Part shown: piece after piece, positions 33,623 through 40,046 of the stretch
How the letters are laid out: every line of letters starts with the position of its first letter
How positions within the stretch are numbered: the stretch's first letter is position 1
Assembly (NCBI RefSeq): GCF_000264055.1
Contig: NZ_AJXL01000026.1
Location: forward strand, 1 to 40,046
Reading direction: 5' to 3'
Length of the DNA stretch: 40,046 nucleotides
DNA from: Flavobacterium sp. ACAM 123
GTDB lineage: Bacteria; Bacteroidota; Bacteroidia; Flavobacteriales; Flavobacteriaceae
Made by a program: the position numbers and the translations under genes
Notes under the pieces: generated by a model
Databases searched by the model: none
What the model was told of the DNA's origin: nothing
Seen by the model: the letters and a program-made list of their open reading frames with translations, nothing else

Positions 33623-34669
33623 ATGAAAAACCTTTCCTGGTTCAATAAAGCGATGTATATTTTAAACATTGTTCTTATTATGGTCACTTTTATCGCTTAT
33701 ATCTTGCCTTTTTTGGCTCCAAAAATATTCCCTATTTTATCTGTTTTAACCCTTTTTATGCCAGTTTTTTTTATATTGAACGGCTTATTTTTTGTGTATT
33801 GGGGGTTTCAATTTAAAAAGCGCATGATTTTATCGGGTTTAGTGCTTTTAATTGGGATCACATTTATCAATAAGTTTTATAAGTTTTCTGCAAAGGAGTA
33901 TCCGCCAGATGACAAGAACTTTACTGTCATGAGTTATAATGTCCGTTTGTTTAATTTGTTTCAGTGGTTAGACAAGGCAGATGTCCCAGGAGATATTCTG
34001 GAGTTTATAAACGAAAAAAACCCTGATATTTTATGTATTCAGGAGTTTTCTTCTTCCGCCGTTATTGATTTGAAAGTGTACCGCTATAAATATATTTTAA
34101 TGCAGGGGAACAAAATAAAAACGGGGCAGGCAATTTTTTCTAAATTTCCTATAATAAACCAAGGAGACATTATATTTCCTAATTCTAATAACAATGTCAT
34201 TTATGCTGATATAAAAAAAGGAAAGGATATCATTAGGGTTTATAACATGCATTTACAATCGATTAAAATTTCGCCAGATGTAAATGAAATATCTGAAAAT
34301 ATCGATGTGATCAATAAAGATAAGTCCCAAATGATTCTTATTAGAATCAGTAAGGCTTTTAAGCAGCAACAGCAGCAAGCTGAGATATTCAAAAGGCACG
34401 AAATGCAATGTGAGTATCCAATTATAATATGTGGTGATATGAACAACAGTGCGTTCTCCTATGTTTATAGAAGTATAAAAGGAACGTTAACAGATAGTTT
34501 TGAAGAAGCGGGGAAGGGGTTTGGGGCGACTTATAAATTCAAGTATTATCCCACGAGAATCGATTATATATTTGCAGATGAAAAAATGACGGTGAAAATG
34601 TTTGAAAGTTTTCCTGAATTCGAAAATTCTGATCATTATCCTATTATGGCCCAGATGTCATTAGAATAG
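33623..34669 (+). CDS. Membrane-anchored endonuclease/exonuclease/phosphatase family protein
   Basis: A 348-residue protein with two or three N-terminal membrane helices (about 12-32, 37-61 and 67-84) and an EEP-fold hydrolase domain (about 98-348). Motifs seen are FTVMSYNVRLFN, PDILCIQEFSS (metal-binding Glu141), CGDMNNSAFSYVY (Asp and Asn), YPTRIDYIFAD and NSDHYPIM (catalytic Asp-His). Such domains hydrolyse phosphodiesters of nucleic acids, phosphoinositides or sphingolipids; the substrate here is unknown. The helix count would place the domain on one side of the inner membrane, which I cannot settle. It converges with the WbqC-like gene with 14 bases between stops and no terminator. Confidence 0.9.
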   Translation: MKNLSWFNKAMYILNIVLIMVTFIAYILPFLAPKIFPILSVLTLFMPVFFILNGLFFVYWGFQFKKRMILSGLVLLIGITFINKFYKFSAKEYPPDDKNFTVMSYNVRLFNLFQWLDKADVPGDILEFINEKNPDILCIQEFSSSAVIDLKVYRYKYILMQGNKIKTGQAIFSKFPIINQGDIIFPNSNNNVIYADIKKGKDIIRVYNMHLQSIKISPDVNEISENIDVINKDKSQMILIRISKAFKQQQQQAEIFKRHEMQCEYPIIICGDMNNSAFSYVYRSIKGTLTDSFEEAGKGFGATYKFKYYPTRIDYIFADEKMTVKMFESFPEFENSDHYPIMAQMSLE

Positions 34670-34683
34670 GTTGGCAGCCGCTT

Positions 34684-35310
34684 TTATCTCGTTGTTAATT
34701 TTTGGTTTTTCAGATAATCCAAAGTAAATTTTCCTTCATTGAAGAGTAAGTCAAGAATGCTTAGGTTGTTGATGAATCTATGTTTATCATCAAATACTTG
34801 AGTATATTTTTCAAAAGAGGAAGGATCTTTTTTTCCATCTGCGAGATACCTGCAATCTAAAATTAAACTAGAGTCAACTGCAGGAATATATTCAGTACTG
34901 ATGCTATAGTCGAATTTCAGACGTAAACATTTAGAGATAATTTCTAAGGTCTCAAAATTTAAATCCAATAGAAACTTGTGCTTTTTTTCAAAGAAAGGAC
35001 GGATGTCGTCATCAAAAAACTCAAAAAACGGTGATCCTCTGTACGCCGTCTCAAGCGATTTGTAATGTTGTTTCTGCCAGTCAAAATTAGTGTCGACCAG
35101 AATATCTTTGGTACTTTGATAGTTGGCTTTTGAATGCTTAACAGGAATGTTTAGTAACTGAAGTCCATTAGGACTGTAGATATAAGTGCGGTTTCGGTTG
35201 GTTTGTTTTTGAAAATTATCCTCTAATTCAAATGTAATAACGTCTGATTGCGACATAGCAACAAAATGGCTTATTGAGGGGAAATAGGTAGGGTGGAGGA
35301 GTGTATTCAT
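34684..35310 (-). CDS. WbqC-like family protein
   Basis: A 208-residue cytoplasmic protein of the WbqC-like family. Diagnostic text is the opening LLHPTYFPSISHFVAMSQSD, then DNFQKQTNRNRTYIYSPNG, LNIPVKH, and DTNFDWQKQHYKSLETAYRGSPFFEFF. Members occur in surface polysaccharide clusters and as stand-alone genes; biochemical activity is not established as far as I know. It follows lepB by 60 bases that contain an 11-bp inverted repeat, in the order lepB-wbqC that I recall from related genomes. Confidence 0.88.
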   Translation of the reverse strand: MNTLLHPTYFPSISHFVAMSQSDVITFELEDNFQKQTNRNRTYIYSPNGLQLLNIPVKHSKANYQSTKDILVDTNFDWQKQHYKSLETAYRGSPFFEFFDDDIRPFFEKKHKFLLDLNFETLEIISKCLRLKFDYSISTEYIPAVDSSLILDCRYLADGKKDPSSFEKYTQVFDDKHRFINNLSILDLLFNEGKFTLDYLKNQKLTTR

Positions 35311-35323
35311 AGTTTTGTTTTTT

Positions 35324-35371
35324 GTTTCAGGTTAAAAATTGGTGTGTAACTCATAACCTGAAACTTTAAAC
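35324..35371. repeat. 11-bp inverted repeat between lepB and the WbqC-like gene
   Basis: GTTTCAGGTTA (35324-35334) with TAACCTGAAAC (35354-35364), spacer 19 bases. The right part continues into TTTAAAC, giving TGAAACTTTAAAC at 35359-35371, the same 13 bases found in the 8221-8261 hairpin. Not a terminator for either strand by itself, though a T run follows on the plus strand. Confidence 0.65.
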
Positions 35372-36945
35372 TAGATGTTTTTTTTATCTTTTCTTTTTTT
35401 CCAAAAATACTCTCCAACAAAAAATAATGCCAATGCAATTAAGAAGTACTGAAAGTAGGATTGTGGTTGCCCTTCGCCGTTAACGGTGGTGAAAACTCTA
35501 TCCCATCGGATTTTATTAAAGCCTTTTCCATTAGTATCCCAACTTAACCAGATAAACACTGGTTTCCCCACAATATGATTTTCTGGTACAAATCCCCAGT
35601 AACGGCTGTCTTCAGAATTATGACGGTTATCACCCATCATCCAATAGTAATTTTGTTTGAATGTATAGCTATTTATAACTTCTCCATTAAGTCTTATTTC
35701 ATTACCTGTGACTTTAAGATCGTTTTTGTCTCCGCTATCACTTAGTTCATAGTCAGTGATGATTCTTTTATAAAAAGGCAAAGTTTCCGCGTTAAGTGCG
35801 ACTGTTTTTCCTTGTTGCGGAATGTAGATTGGGCCGAAATTATCACGGTTCCATGCGTTGATTTGAGGAAAAATCCCTTGTTCTGGCGACTTACTAATTT
35901 GTTGAATGACTGCGGTCACTCCGGGTACATTTCGCAATCTATCGGCTCCTTTAGCTGTCAGAGCTCTGAAAAGTAAAGTATCCTGTAGGTTACTTTTATA
36001 TCCAATACCATCGGTAACGTCCATGTCTCTTAATAAATATTCGAAATCGATAGGTGTTTTACCGTCTAAGACCACAGAGTAGGAAAATTGAGGTTTTGCT
36101 CGTTCAGGTAATTGCAGCACTTTTCCATCAATATAAATATTACCATCTTTTATTGACAAATTGTCTCCAGGAACTCCTACACATCTTTTTACATAGTTTG
36201 ATTTCTTATCGATTGGTTTGATTACACCCGGTCTTCCTTTCGCCTCAAAAAAGAAATGCACGGTATCTACAGGCCAATTAAAAACGACAATATCAGAACG
36301 TTTAATGTCTTCTATGCCGGGTAGCCTTAAGTAAGGTATTTGCGGCCATTTTAGATAAGATTTCGTTTTAACGAAAGGGATGGAGTCATGGACCATTGGT
36401 AAGGCAACGGCAGTCATAGGGACTCTGGCGCCATAATTGACTTTGCTGACAAACAAAAAATCACCAATCAATAAAGATTTTTCTAACGAGGATGTTGGAA
36501 TAGTATACGGTTGCACAAAGTAAGTGTGTACTAACGTCGCCACAATAATGGCAAACAATAAGGAACTTACGGTATCCGCAGTTTTATTTTGAGGATGGAT
36601 ACTTCTGTCAATAACATAGTCTAATTTTTGGGTGTAATTGATGTAATAGATGTAGAGTCCAAAGGTAATTATTCCTAAAAAAGTATCTAAGCTTGATTTT
36701 TTCCCAAAACTTCTCAATGTTTCTATCCAAATTACTGGAAACATGATCAGATTTATAATTGGTATAAAAAGGAGTAAAGTCCACCAAGTTGGGCGACCAA
36801 TAATCTTCATCAGTACAATAGCATTGTAAACTGGAATTGCTGCCTCCCAACTTTTTCTGCCAGCTGCTTGATAGAGTTTCCAAGTTCCTAAAAAGTGGAC
36901 TATTTGTACAAGTAGGAAAAACACAAACCATTGATATATAGACAT
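35371..36945 (-). CDS. lepB: Signal peptidase I, enlarged Bacteroidetes form
   Basis: Cleaves signal peptides from exported proteins at the inner membrane. At 524 residues it is far longer than E. coli LepB (about 324). Residues 1-110 form an added domain with several membrane helices (DUF5684-like). A further membrane helix (about 125-145) precedes the catalytic region. The nucleophile is Ser153 in YTIPTSSLEKSL, with Leu instead of the usual Met after it, and the general base is Lys253 in YVKRCVGVPGD. A long insertion lies between this and MGDNRHNSEDSRYWG near 440. A C-terminal membrane helix (about 495-512) and a Lys-rich tail end it. It lies downstream of dapB in the same direction. Confidence 0.93.
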   Translation of the reverse strand: MSIYQWFVFFLLVQIVHFLGTWKLYQAAGRKSWEAAIPVYNAIVLMKIIGRPTWWTLLLFIPIINLIMFPVIWIETLRSFGKKSSLDTFLGIITFGLYIYYINYTQKLDYVIDRSIHPQNKTADTVSSLLFAIIVATLVHTYFVQPYTIPTSSLEKSLLIGDFLFVSKVNYGARVPMTAVALPMVHDSIPFVKTKSYLKWPQIPYLRLPGIEDIKRSDIVVFNWPVDTVHFFFEAKGRPGVIKPIDKKSNYVKRCVGVPGDNLSIKDGNIYIDGKVLQLPERAKPQFSYSVVLDGKTPIDFEYLLRDMDVTDGIGYKSNLQDTLLFRALTAKGADRLRNVPGVTAVIQQISKSPEQGIFPQINAWNRDNFGPIYIPQQGKTVALNAETLPFYKRIITDYELSDSGDKNDLKVTGNEIRLNGEVINSYTFKQNYYWMMGDNRHNSEDSRYWGFVPENHIVGKPVFIWLSWDTNGKGFNKIRWDRVFTTVNGEGQPQSYFQYFLIALALFFVGEYFWKKRKDKKNI

Positions 36946-37009
36946 AGCTTAATTTTTTAGTTTTATATAACGGGAATTTTAAGAACTTTTCCCTAAAAGT
37001 TTATTTGAT

Positions 37010-37711
37010 TTATTTTAATTCTAAAACGTCTTTCATTGTAAAAATTCCCTGCTTACCAACAATCCATTCGGCTGCAATTACTGCGCCAAGAGCAAAGCCT
37101 TCACGGCTGTGTGCAGTATGTTTGATCTCAATGCTGTCAACAGCTGAATTGTAAGATACTGTGTGTGTTCCGGGCACAGTTGCAATTCTTTTTGCTTCAA
37201 TATGAATTTGATTAGCTTCGGGTGCCTCTAAAGTCCAATTCGTGTAACTACTGTTTTCAATTATTCCTTTAGCGAGTGAAATGGCAGTGCCACTTGGAGC
37301 ATCTAGTTTTTGAGTATGGTGAATTTCTTCCATTTCAATATTGTAATAGTCCAGTTTAGCCATCATCTTAGCCAGATATTCATTGAGCTCAAAGAATATA
37401 TTAACGCCTAAACTAAAGTTTGAACTGGATATGAAAGCGCCGTTTTTTGCTGTGCAAAGCGCTACCATCTCATCATACTGTTCTAACCAACCTGTTGTCC
37501 CGGAAATGACAGGCACATTAGCAAGAAAACAATTAGAAATATTGGGCACCGCTGCGGTAGGTACACTAAAGTCTATGGCAACATCAGCATTTGAGAGTCC
37601 CTCATAAGAGTTGTTCTCGTCTTTCTTCAAAACAATCTCATGACCTCTTTCTTGTGCAATTCTTTCAATTACCTGACCCATTTTTCCGTATCCTAAAAGC
37701 GCAATTTTCAT
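37010..37711 (-). CDS. dapB: 4-hydroxy-tetrahydrodipicolinate reductase
   Basis: NAD(P)H-dependent reductase of the diaminopimelate and lysine pathway, feeding cell-wall synthesis. 233 residues, the short form. N-terminal Rossmann motif LLGYGKMGQ (4-12), DFSVP near 48, GTTGW near 75, and the catalytic and substrate motif EIHHTQKLDAPSGTA (about 133-147) with its His and Lys. The closing GxREGFALGAV motif is present as SREGFALGAV. It lies between the DUF5683 gene and lepB, all in the same direction, with a hairpin 31 bases before its start. Confidence 0.96.
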   Translation of the reverse strand: MKIALLGYGKMGQVIERIAQERGHEIVLKKDENNSYEGLSNADVAIDFSVPTAAVPNISNCFLANVPVISGTTGWLEQYDEMVALCTAKNGAFISSSNFSLGVNIFFELNEYLAKMMAKLDYYNIEMEEIHHTQKLDAPSGTAISLAKGIIENSSYTNWTLEAPEANQIHIEAKRIATVPGTHTVSYNSAVDSIEIKHTAHSREGFALGAVIAAEWIVGKQGIFTMKDVLELK

Positions 37712-37741
37712 TTGGTATTTATTTATAAATTAAAAATTCAC

Positions 37742-37767
37742 AACTAAACGAATAGTCTCGTTTAGTT
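37742..37767. repeat. 10-bp hairpin between the DUF5683 gene and dapB
   Basis: AACTAAACGA (37742-37751) / TCGTTTAGTT (37758-37767) with a 6-base loop. It begins one base after the DUF5683 stop on the minus strand. The following minus-strand sequence has only a short delayed T run, so it may be a weak terminator or a processing site within the operon. Confidence 0.55.
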
Positions 37768-37768
37768 T

Positions 37769-38329
37769 TTAAAAATTATAATTAAGGGTTAGACCCACAT
37801 TTGTCTTTAATGTTACATTATTAGGATAAATCACAGGTCGTACTGATAGGTTTTCGTCAACGTTAAACTGCTGAAGCGCGGCATCTACGTTAGCATCAAT
37901 AATATTTAAAGCATAAAATGCTACAACAAATAATGCCGATAAATCGCGGTTTCGTTGATAAAATTTTTGTCCGGCTATTAGTCTGGAATTATCAAGGAAG
38001 GAGAGATCATCGTCAGTATAACCTTCAAGCCTGCGCTTATAAGCGTTTCTGTATTGATGGTATTTATTATTGTTGTCCAAGTAGAAATAAAGACTTGTCC
38101 CAATGGCGCCATAAACAAGAGGGATTTTCCAGTATTTTTTATTGTATGCCTGTCCTAAACCGGGTAAAACAGCAGAATAGAAAGCTGCTTTGGCAGGGGT
38201 AAGCGGATCGATATCGTTGGACTTTATCGTGTCCTTAGCAACAAGAACCGTATCCGTTTTTACCTGCCCAAAAAGAGTGGTGTGTCCCATGATAAAAAAG
38301 AACATTCCTATGTAAAGAATTTTATTCAC
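37769..38329 (-). CDS. DUF5683 domain protein
   Basis: A 186-residue exported or membrane protein of unknown function. Residues 1-21 look like a signal peptide (ending TLFGQ). The conserved core is DPLTPAKAAFYSAVLPGLGQAYNKKYWKIPLVYGAIGTSLYFY in sense, with P-G-L-G-Q-x-Y near 54-60 and a hydrophobic helix just after. Further down is a YQRNRDLSALFVVAFYALNIIDA helix. The start codon is a GTG at 38329, overlapping the last base of the parB stop (TAGTG), so it is translationally coupled to parB. Its place right behind parAB is, from memory, conserved in Flavobacteriia. Confidence 0.87.
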   Translation of the reverse strand: MNKILYIGMFFFIMGHTTLFGQVKTDTVLVAKDTIKSNDIDPLTPAKAAFYSAVLPGLGQAYNKKYWKIPLVYGAIGTSLYFYLDNNNKYHQYRNAYKRRLEGYTDDDLSFLDNSRLIAGQKFYQRNRDLSALFVVAFYALNIIDANVDAALQQFNVDENLSVRPVIYPNNVTLKTNVGLTLNYNF

Positions 38330-39231
38330 TATCCTTTTATTAATTCCATGATTCTATTGAAGTCTTCCTCTGATTGAAATGGAATTGTGATCTTTCCTTT
38401 CCCATTTCCGGCTACTTTTACATCTACTTTGCTTCCAAAATAATTGGTAAAAGCTCTTTTTTGAGTTTCTTCAATTGCAAATGCTGACGAGGATTTTACT
38501 TTTGTTGCCAGTTTCGGTTTTAAACTTTCCTGATAGTGTTTTACTAAAGCTTCCGTTTCGCGAACGGATAGATTTTGACTTACTATTTTTTGGTAAATAT
38601 CTGTTTGAATGTCTAAATCTTCTACGTTTATGATAGCGCGACCATGCCCCATGCTGATAAAACCATCACGGATTCCTGTTTGAATGATTGGATCCAGTTT
38701 TAAAAGACGCAAATAATTGGCAATGGTAGATCGTTTCTTTCCTACTCGTTCGCTCATCTGTTCCTGCGTCAATTGGATTTCATCGATTAATCTCTGGTAG
38801 GATAGTGCAATTTCTATGGGATCTAAATCATGACGTTGAATGTTTTCAACCAGAGCCATAGTTAAGGAATCATTATCATTTGCGATACGGATGTAAGCTG
38901 GAACGGTCGTTAATCCTATTAAGGTAGAAGCGCGTAAACGGCGTTCCCCTGAAATCAACTGGTACTTATTGAAGTCTAGTTTCCTAACAGTAATCGGTTG
39001 TATTACTCCTAATTCTTTTATGGAAGAGGCAAGCTCTTTTAATGATTCTTCATTAAAATTGCTTCTGGGCTGAAACGGATTTATCTCAATAGCATCGATT
39101 TCGAGCTCAATAATATTACCAACAACTTTATCGGCATTTTTATCGTTTACTGATTTAATATCGTTTTCCGGATCTTTTAATAATGCAGATAATCCTCTAC
39201 CTAAGGCTTGTTTTTTTATTGCTTTTGCCAT
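38329..39231 (-). CDS. parB: Chromosome partitioning protein ParB
   Basis: CTP-dependent DNA clamp that loads at parS sites and organises the origin region for segregation with ParA. 300 residues. The N-terminus RGLSALLKD is the ParA-contact peptide. The ParB/Noc nuclease-like CTP-binding domain includes IEINPFQPRSNF, GVIQPITVR and GERRLRA. The central helix-turn-helix is LTQEQMSERVGKKRSTIANYLR. A short C-terminal dimerisation domain follows. parA precedes it by four bases and the DUF5683 gene overlaps its stop by one base. No parS-like palindrome was seen in this window. Confidence 0.96.
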   Translation of the reverse strand: MAKAIKKQALGRGLSALLKDPENDIKSVNDKNADKVVGNIIELEIDAIEINPFQPRSNFNEESLKELASSIKELGVIQPITVRKLDFNKYQLISGERRLRASTLIGLTTVPAYIRIANDNDSLTMALVENIQRHDLDPIEIALSYQRLIDEIQLTQEQMSERVGKKRSTIANYLRLLKLDPIIQTGIRDGFISMGHGRAIINVEDLDIQTDIYQKIVSQNLSVRETEALVKHYQESLKPKLATKVKSSSAFAIEETQKRAFTNYFGSKVDVKVAGNGKGKITIPFQSEEDFNRIMELIKG

Positions 39232-39235
39232 AAAA

Positions 39236-40003
39236 CTATTTGCTGTTTTTCTTTATAACTTCCTGCGCTAAATGTAAATAATTTGCAGCCCCTTTGCTGG
39301 TTGCATCATAGTTGATGATGCTTTCGCCAAAACTAGGCGCTTCACTCAACTTTACATTTCTTTGAATAATAGTGTCAAAAACCATATCGTTAAAATGCTT
39401 TTGTACCTCTTCAACAACTTGATTTGATAATCGCAGTCGGGAGTCAAACATGGTTAATAATAATCCTTCAATATCTAAATCTGGATTGTGAATTTTTTGA
39501 ATACTTTTAATTGTATTCAGTAGTTTACCCAAACCCTCCAGCGCAAAATACTCACATTGAATAGGTATTATTACGGAGTCTGCAGCTGTTAATGCATTCA
39601 AAGTAAGTAGCCCAAGTGAGGGAGCACAATCAATAATAATAAAATCGTAGTCGTCTTTTACACTCTGTAATGCTTTCTTTAGCATGTACTCCCTGTTTTC
39701 TTTGTCGACTAATTCAATTTCGATAGCAACAAGGTCAATATGTGATGGAATTACATCGACATTGGGCGCTGAGCATTTTATGATTGCCTCTCTTGGTGTG
39801 TTGCTATGTTCTAGAATTTGATAGGTTCCAATTTCAACATTGTCAACATCGATTCCTAATCCTGAACTCGCATTAGCTTGTGGATCAGCATCTATAAGCA
39901 AGACTTTTTTTTCTAAAACACCTAAGGAAGCAGCAAGGTTTACGGATGTTGTAGTTTTGCCAACTCCTCCTTTTTGATTAGCAATTGCAATGATTTTGCC
40001 CAT
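39236..40003 (-). CDS. parA: Chromosome partitioning ATPase ParA
   Basis: Deviant Walker-A ATPase (Soj type) that moves ParB-bound origins along the nucleoid. 255 residues. Walker A KGGVGKTTTSVN (10-21) with the signature Lys near 10, Walker A' DADPQANASSGLG (39-51), and Walker B FIIIDCAPSLGLLTLNAL near 121-138. No N-terminal DNA-binding extension, so it is chromosomal rather than plasmid type Ia. It is the first gene of the parA-parB-DUF5683 run. The 43 bases upstream within the window show no exact TAnnTTTG match. Confidence 0.96.
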   Translation of the reverse strand: MGKIIAIANQKGGVGKTTTSVNLAASLGVLEKKVLLIDADPQANASSGLGIDVDNVEIGTYQILEHSNTPREAIIKCSAPNVDVIPSHIDLVAIEIELVDKENREYMLKKALQSVKDDYDFIIIDCAPSLGLLTLNALTAADSVIIPIQCEYFALEGLGKLLNTIKSIQKIHNPDLDIEGLLLTMFDSRLRLSNQVVEEVQKHFNDMVFDTIIQRNVKLSEAPSFGESIINYDATSKGAANYLHLAQEVIKKNSK

Positions 40004-40046
40004 TTACTTTATAAATTTTGAACCGTAAAAATACAATTTATTATGG

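Noticed and set aside
1..40046. tRNA, rRNA, CRISPR, insertion sequence or prophage
   Set aside because: No T-loop-like tRNA ends, repeat-spacer pattern, transposase, integrase or phage structural gene was recognised on reading; a dedicated scan (tRNAscan, Infernal) was not available.

Overview
The window reads as an ordinary chromosomal stretch of a Bacteroidetes bacterium, most likely Flavobacterium or a close relative in the Flavobacteriaceae. The evidence is the low GC content, AT-rich leaders without Shine-Dalgarno sequences, repeated TAnnTTTG-type -7 promoter elements, and the wording of many proteins (ArgRS, MutL without endonuclease motifs, a large LepB with an N-terminal membrane domain, a Nif3/coiled-coil pair, a parA-parB-DUF5683-dapB-lepB-wbqC block). 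No phage, insertion sequence, CRISPR array, tRNA or rRNA was recognised. Nearly all genes are housekeeping or conserved hypothetical, so I do not claim a new multi-gene system.

Layout. 1-9.7 kb: a secreted S9 peptidase on the minus strand, then fabH, argS, a small lipoprotein gene, ffh, folD and a DUF1801 gene on the plus strand, several closed by clear intrinsic terminators. 9.8-13.5 kb (minus): rluF-like pseudouridine synthase, an alpha/beta hydrolase, and the Nif3 and coiled-coil pair. 13.6-15.5 kb (plus): lpxK and a purine nucleoside phosphorylase gene overlap, and the latter runs tail-to-tail into a hybrid histidine kinase. 15.4-28.2 kb (minus): hybrid kinase, gap, lipA, a TonB-like protein, an ECF sigma factor coupled to a GT2 glycosyltransferase, a decayed paiB-like gene, murB, a GT4 glycosyltransferase with DUF2461, a rhodanese lipoprotein and recF. 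28.4-34.7 kb (plus): a TPR membrane protein, ribH, mutL, two rhomboid genes each broken by one frameshift, and a membrane EEP-family hydrolase. 34.7-40.0 kb (minus): wbqC-like, lepB, dapB, a DUF5683 gene, parB, parA.

Points most worth a second look: (1) the 766-base gap between the GT2 gene and murB holds a multiply broken relative of PaiB FMN-binding regulators; (2) two neighbouring rhomboid genes each carry a single-base frameshift; (3) the gap gene has a TTG start five bases after a perfect 11-bp hairpin that competes with a second hairpin; (4) the zinc-ribbon family protein has replaced all four zinc cysteines; (5) the purine nucleoside phosphorylase has Asp where the human enzyme has the base-specifying Asn243; (6) MutL lacks the known endonuclease motifs; (7) a 17-bp perfect inverted repeat after ffh shares its core with a second hairpin near lepB; (8) two genes begin directly on the U-tract of the preceding terminator.

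All functional calls come from motif reading and memory of the families; no searches were run. Residue numbers were counted by hand and may be off by one or two.
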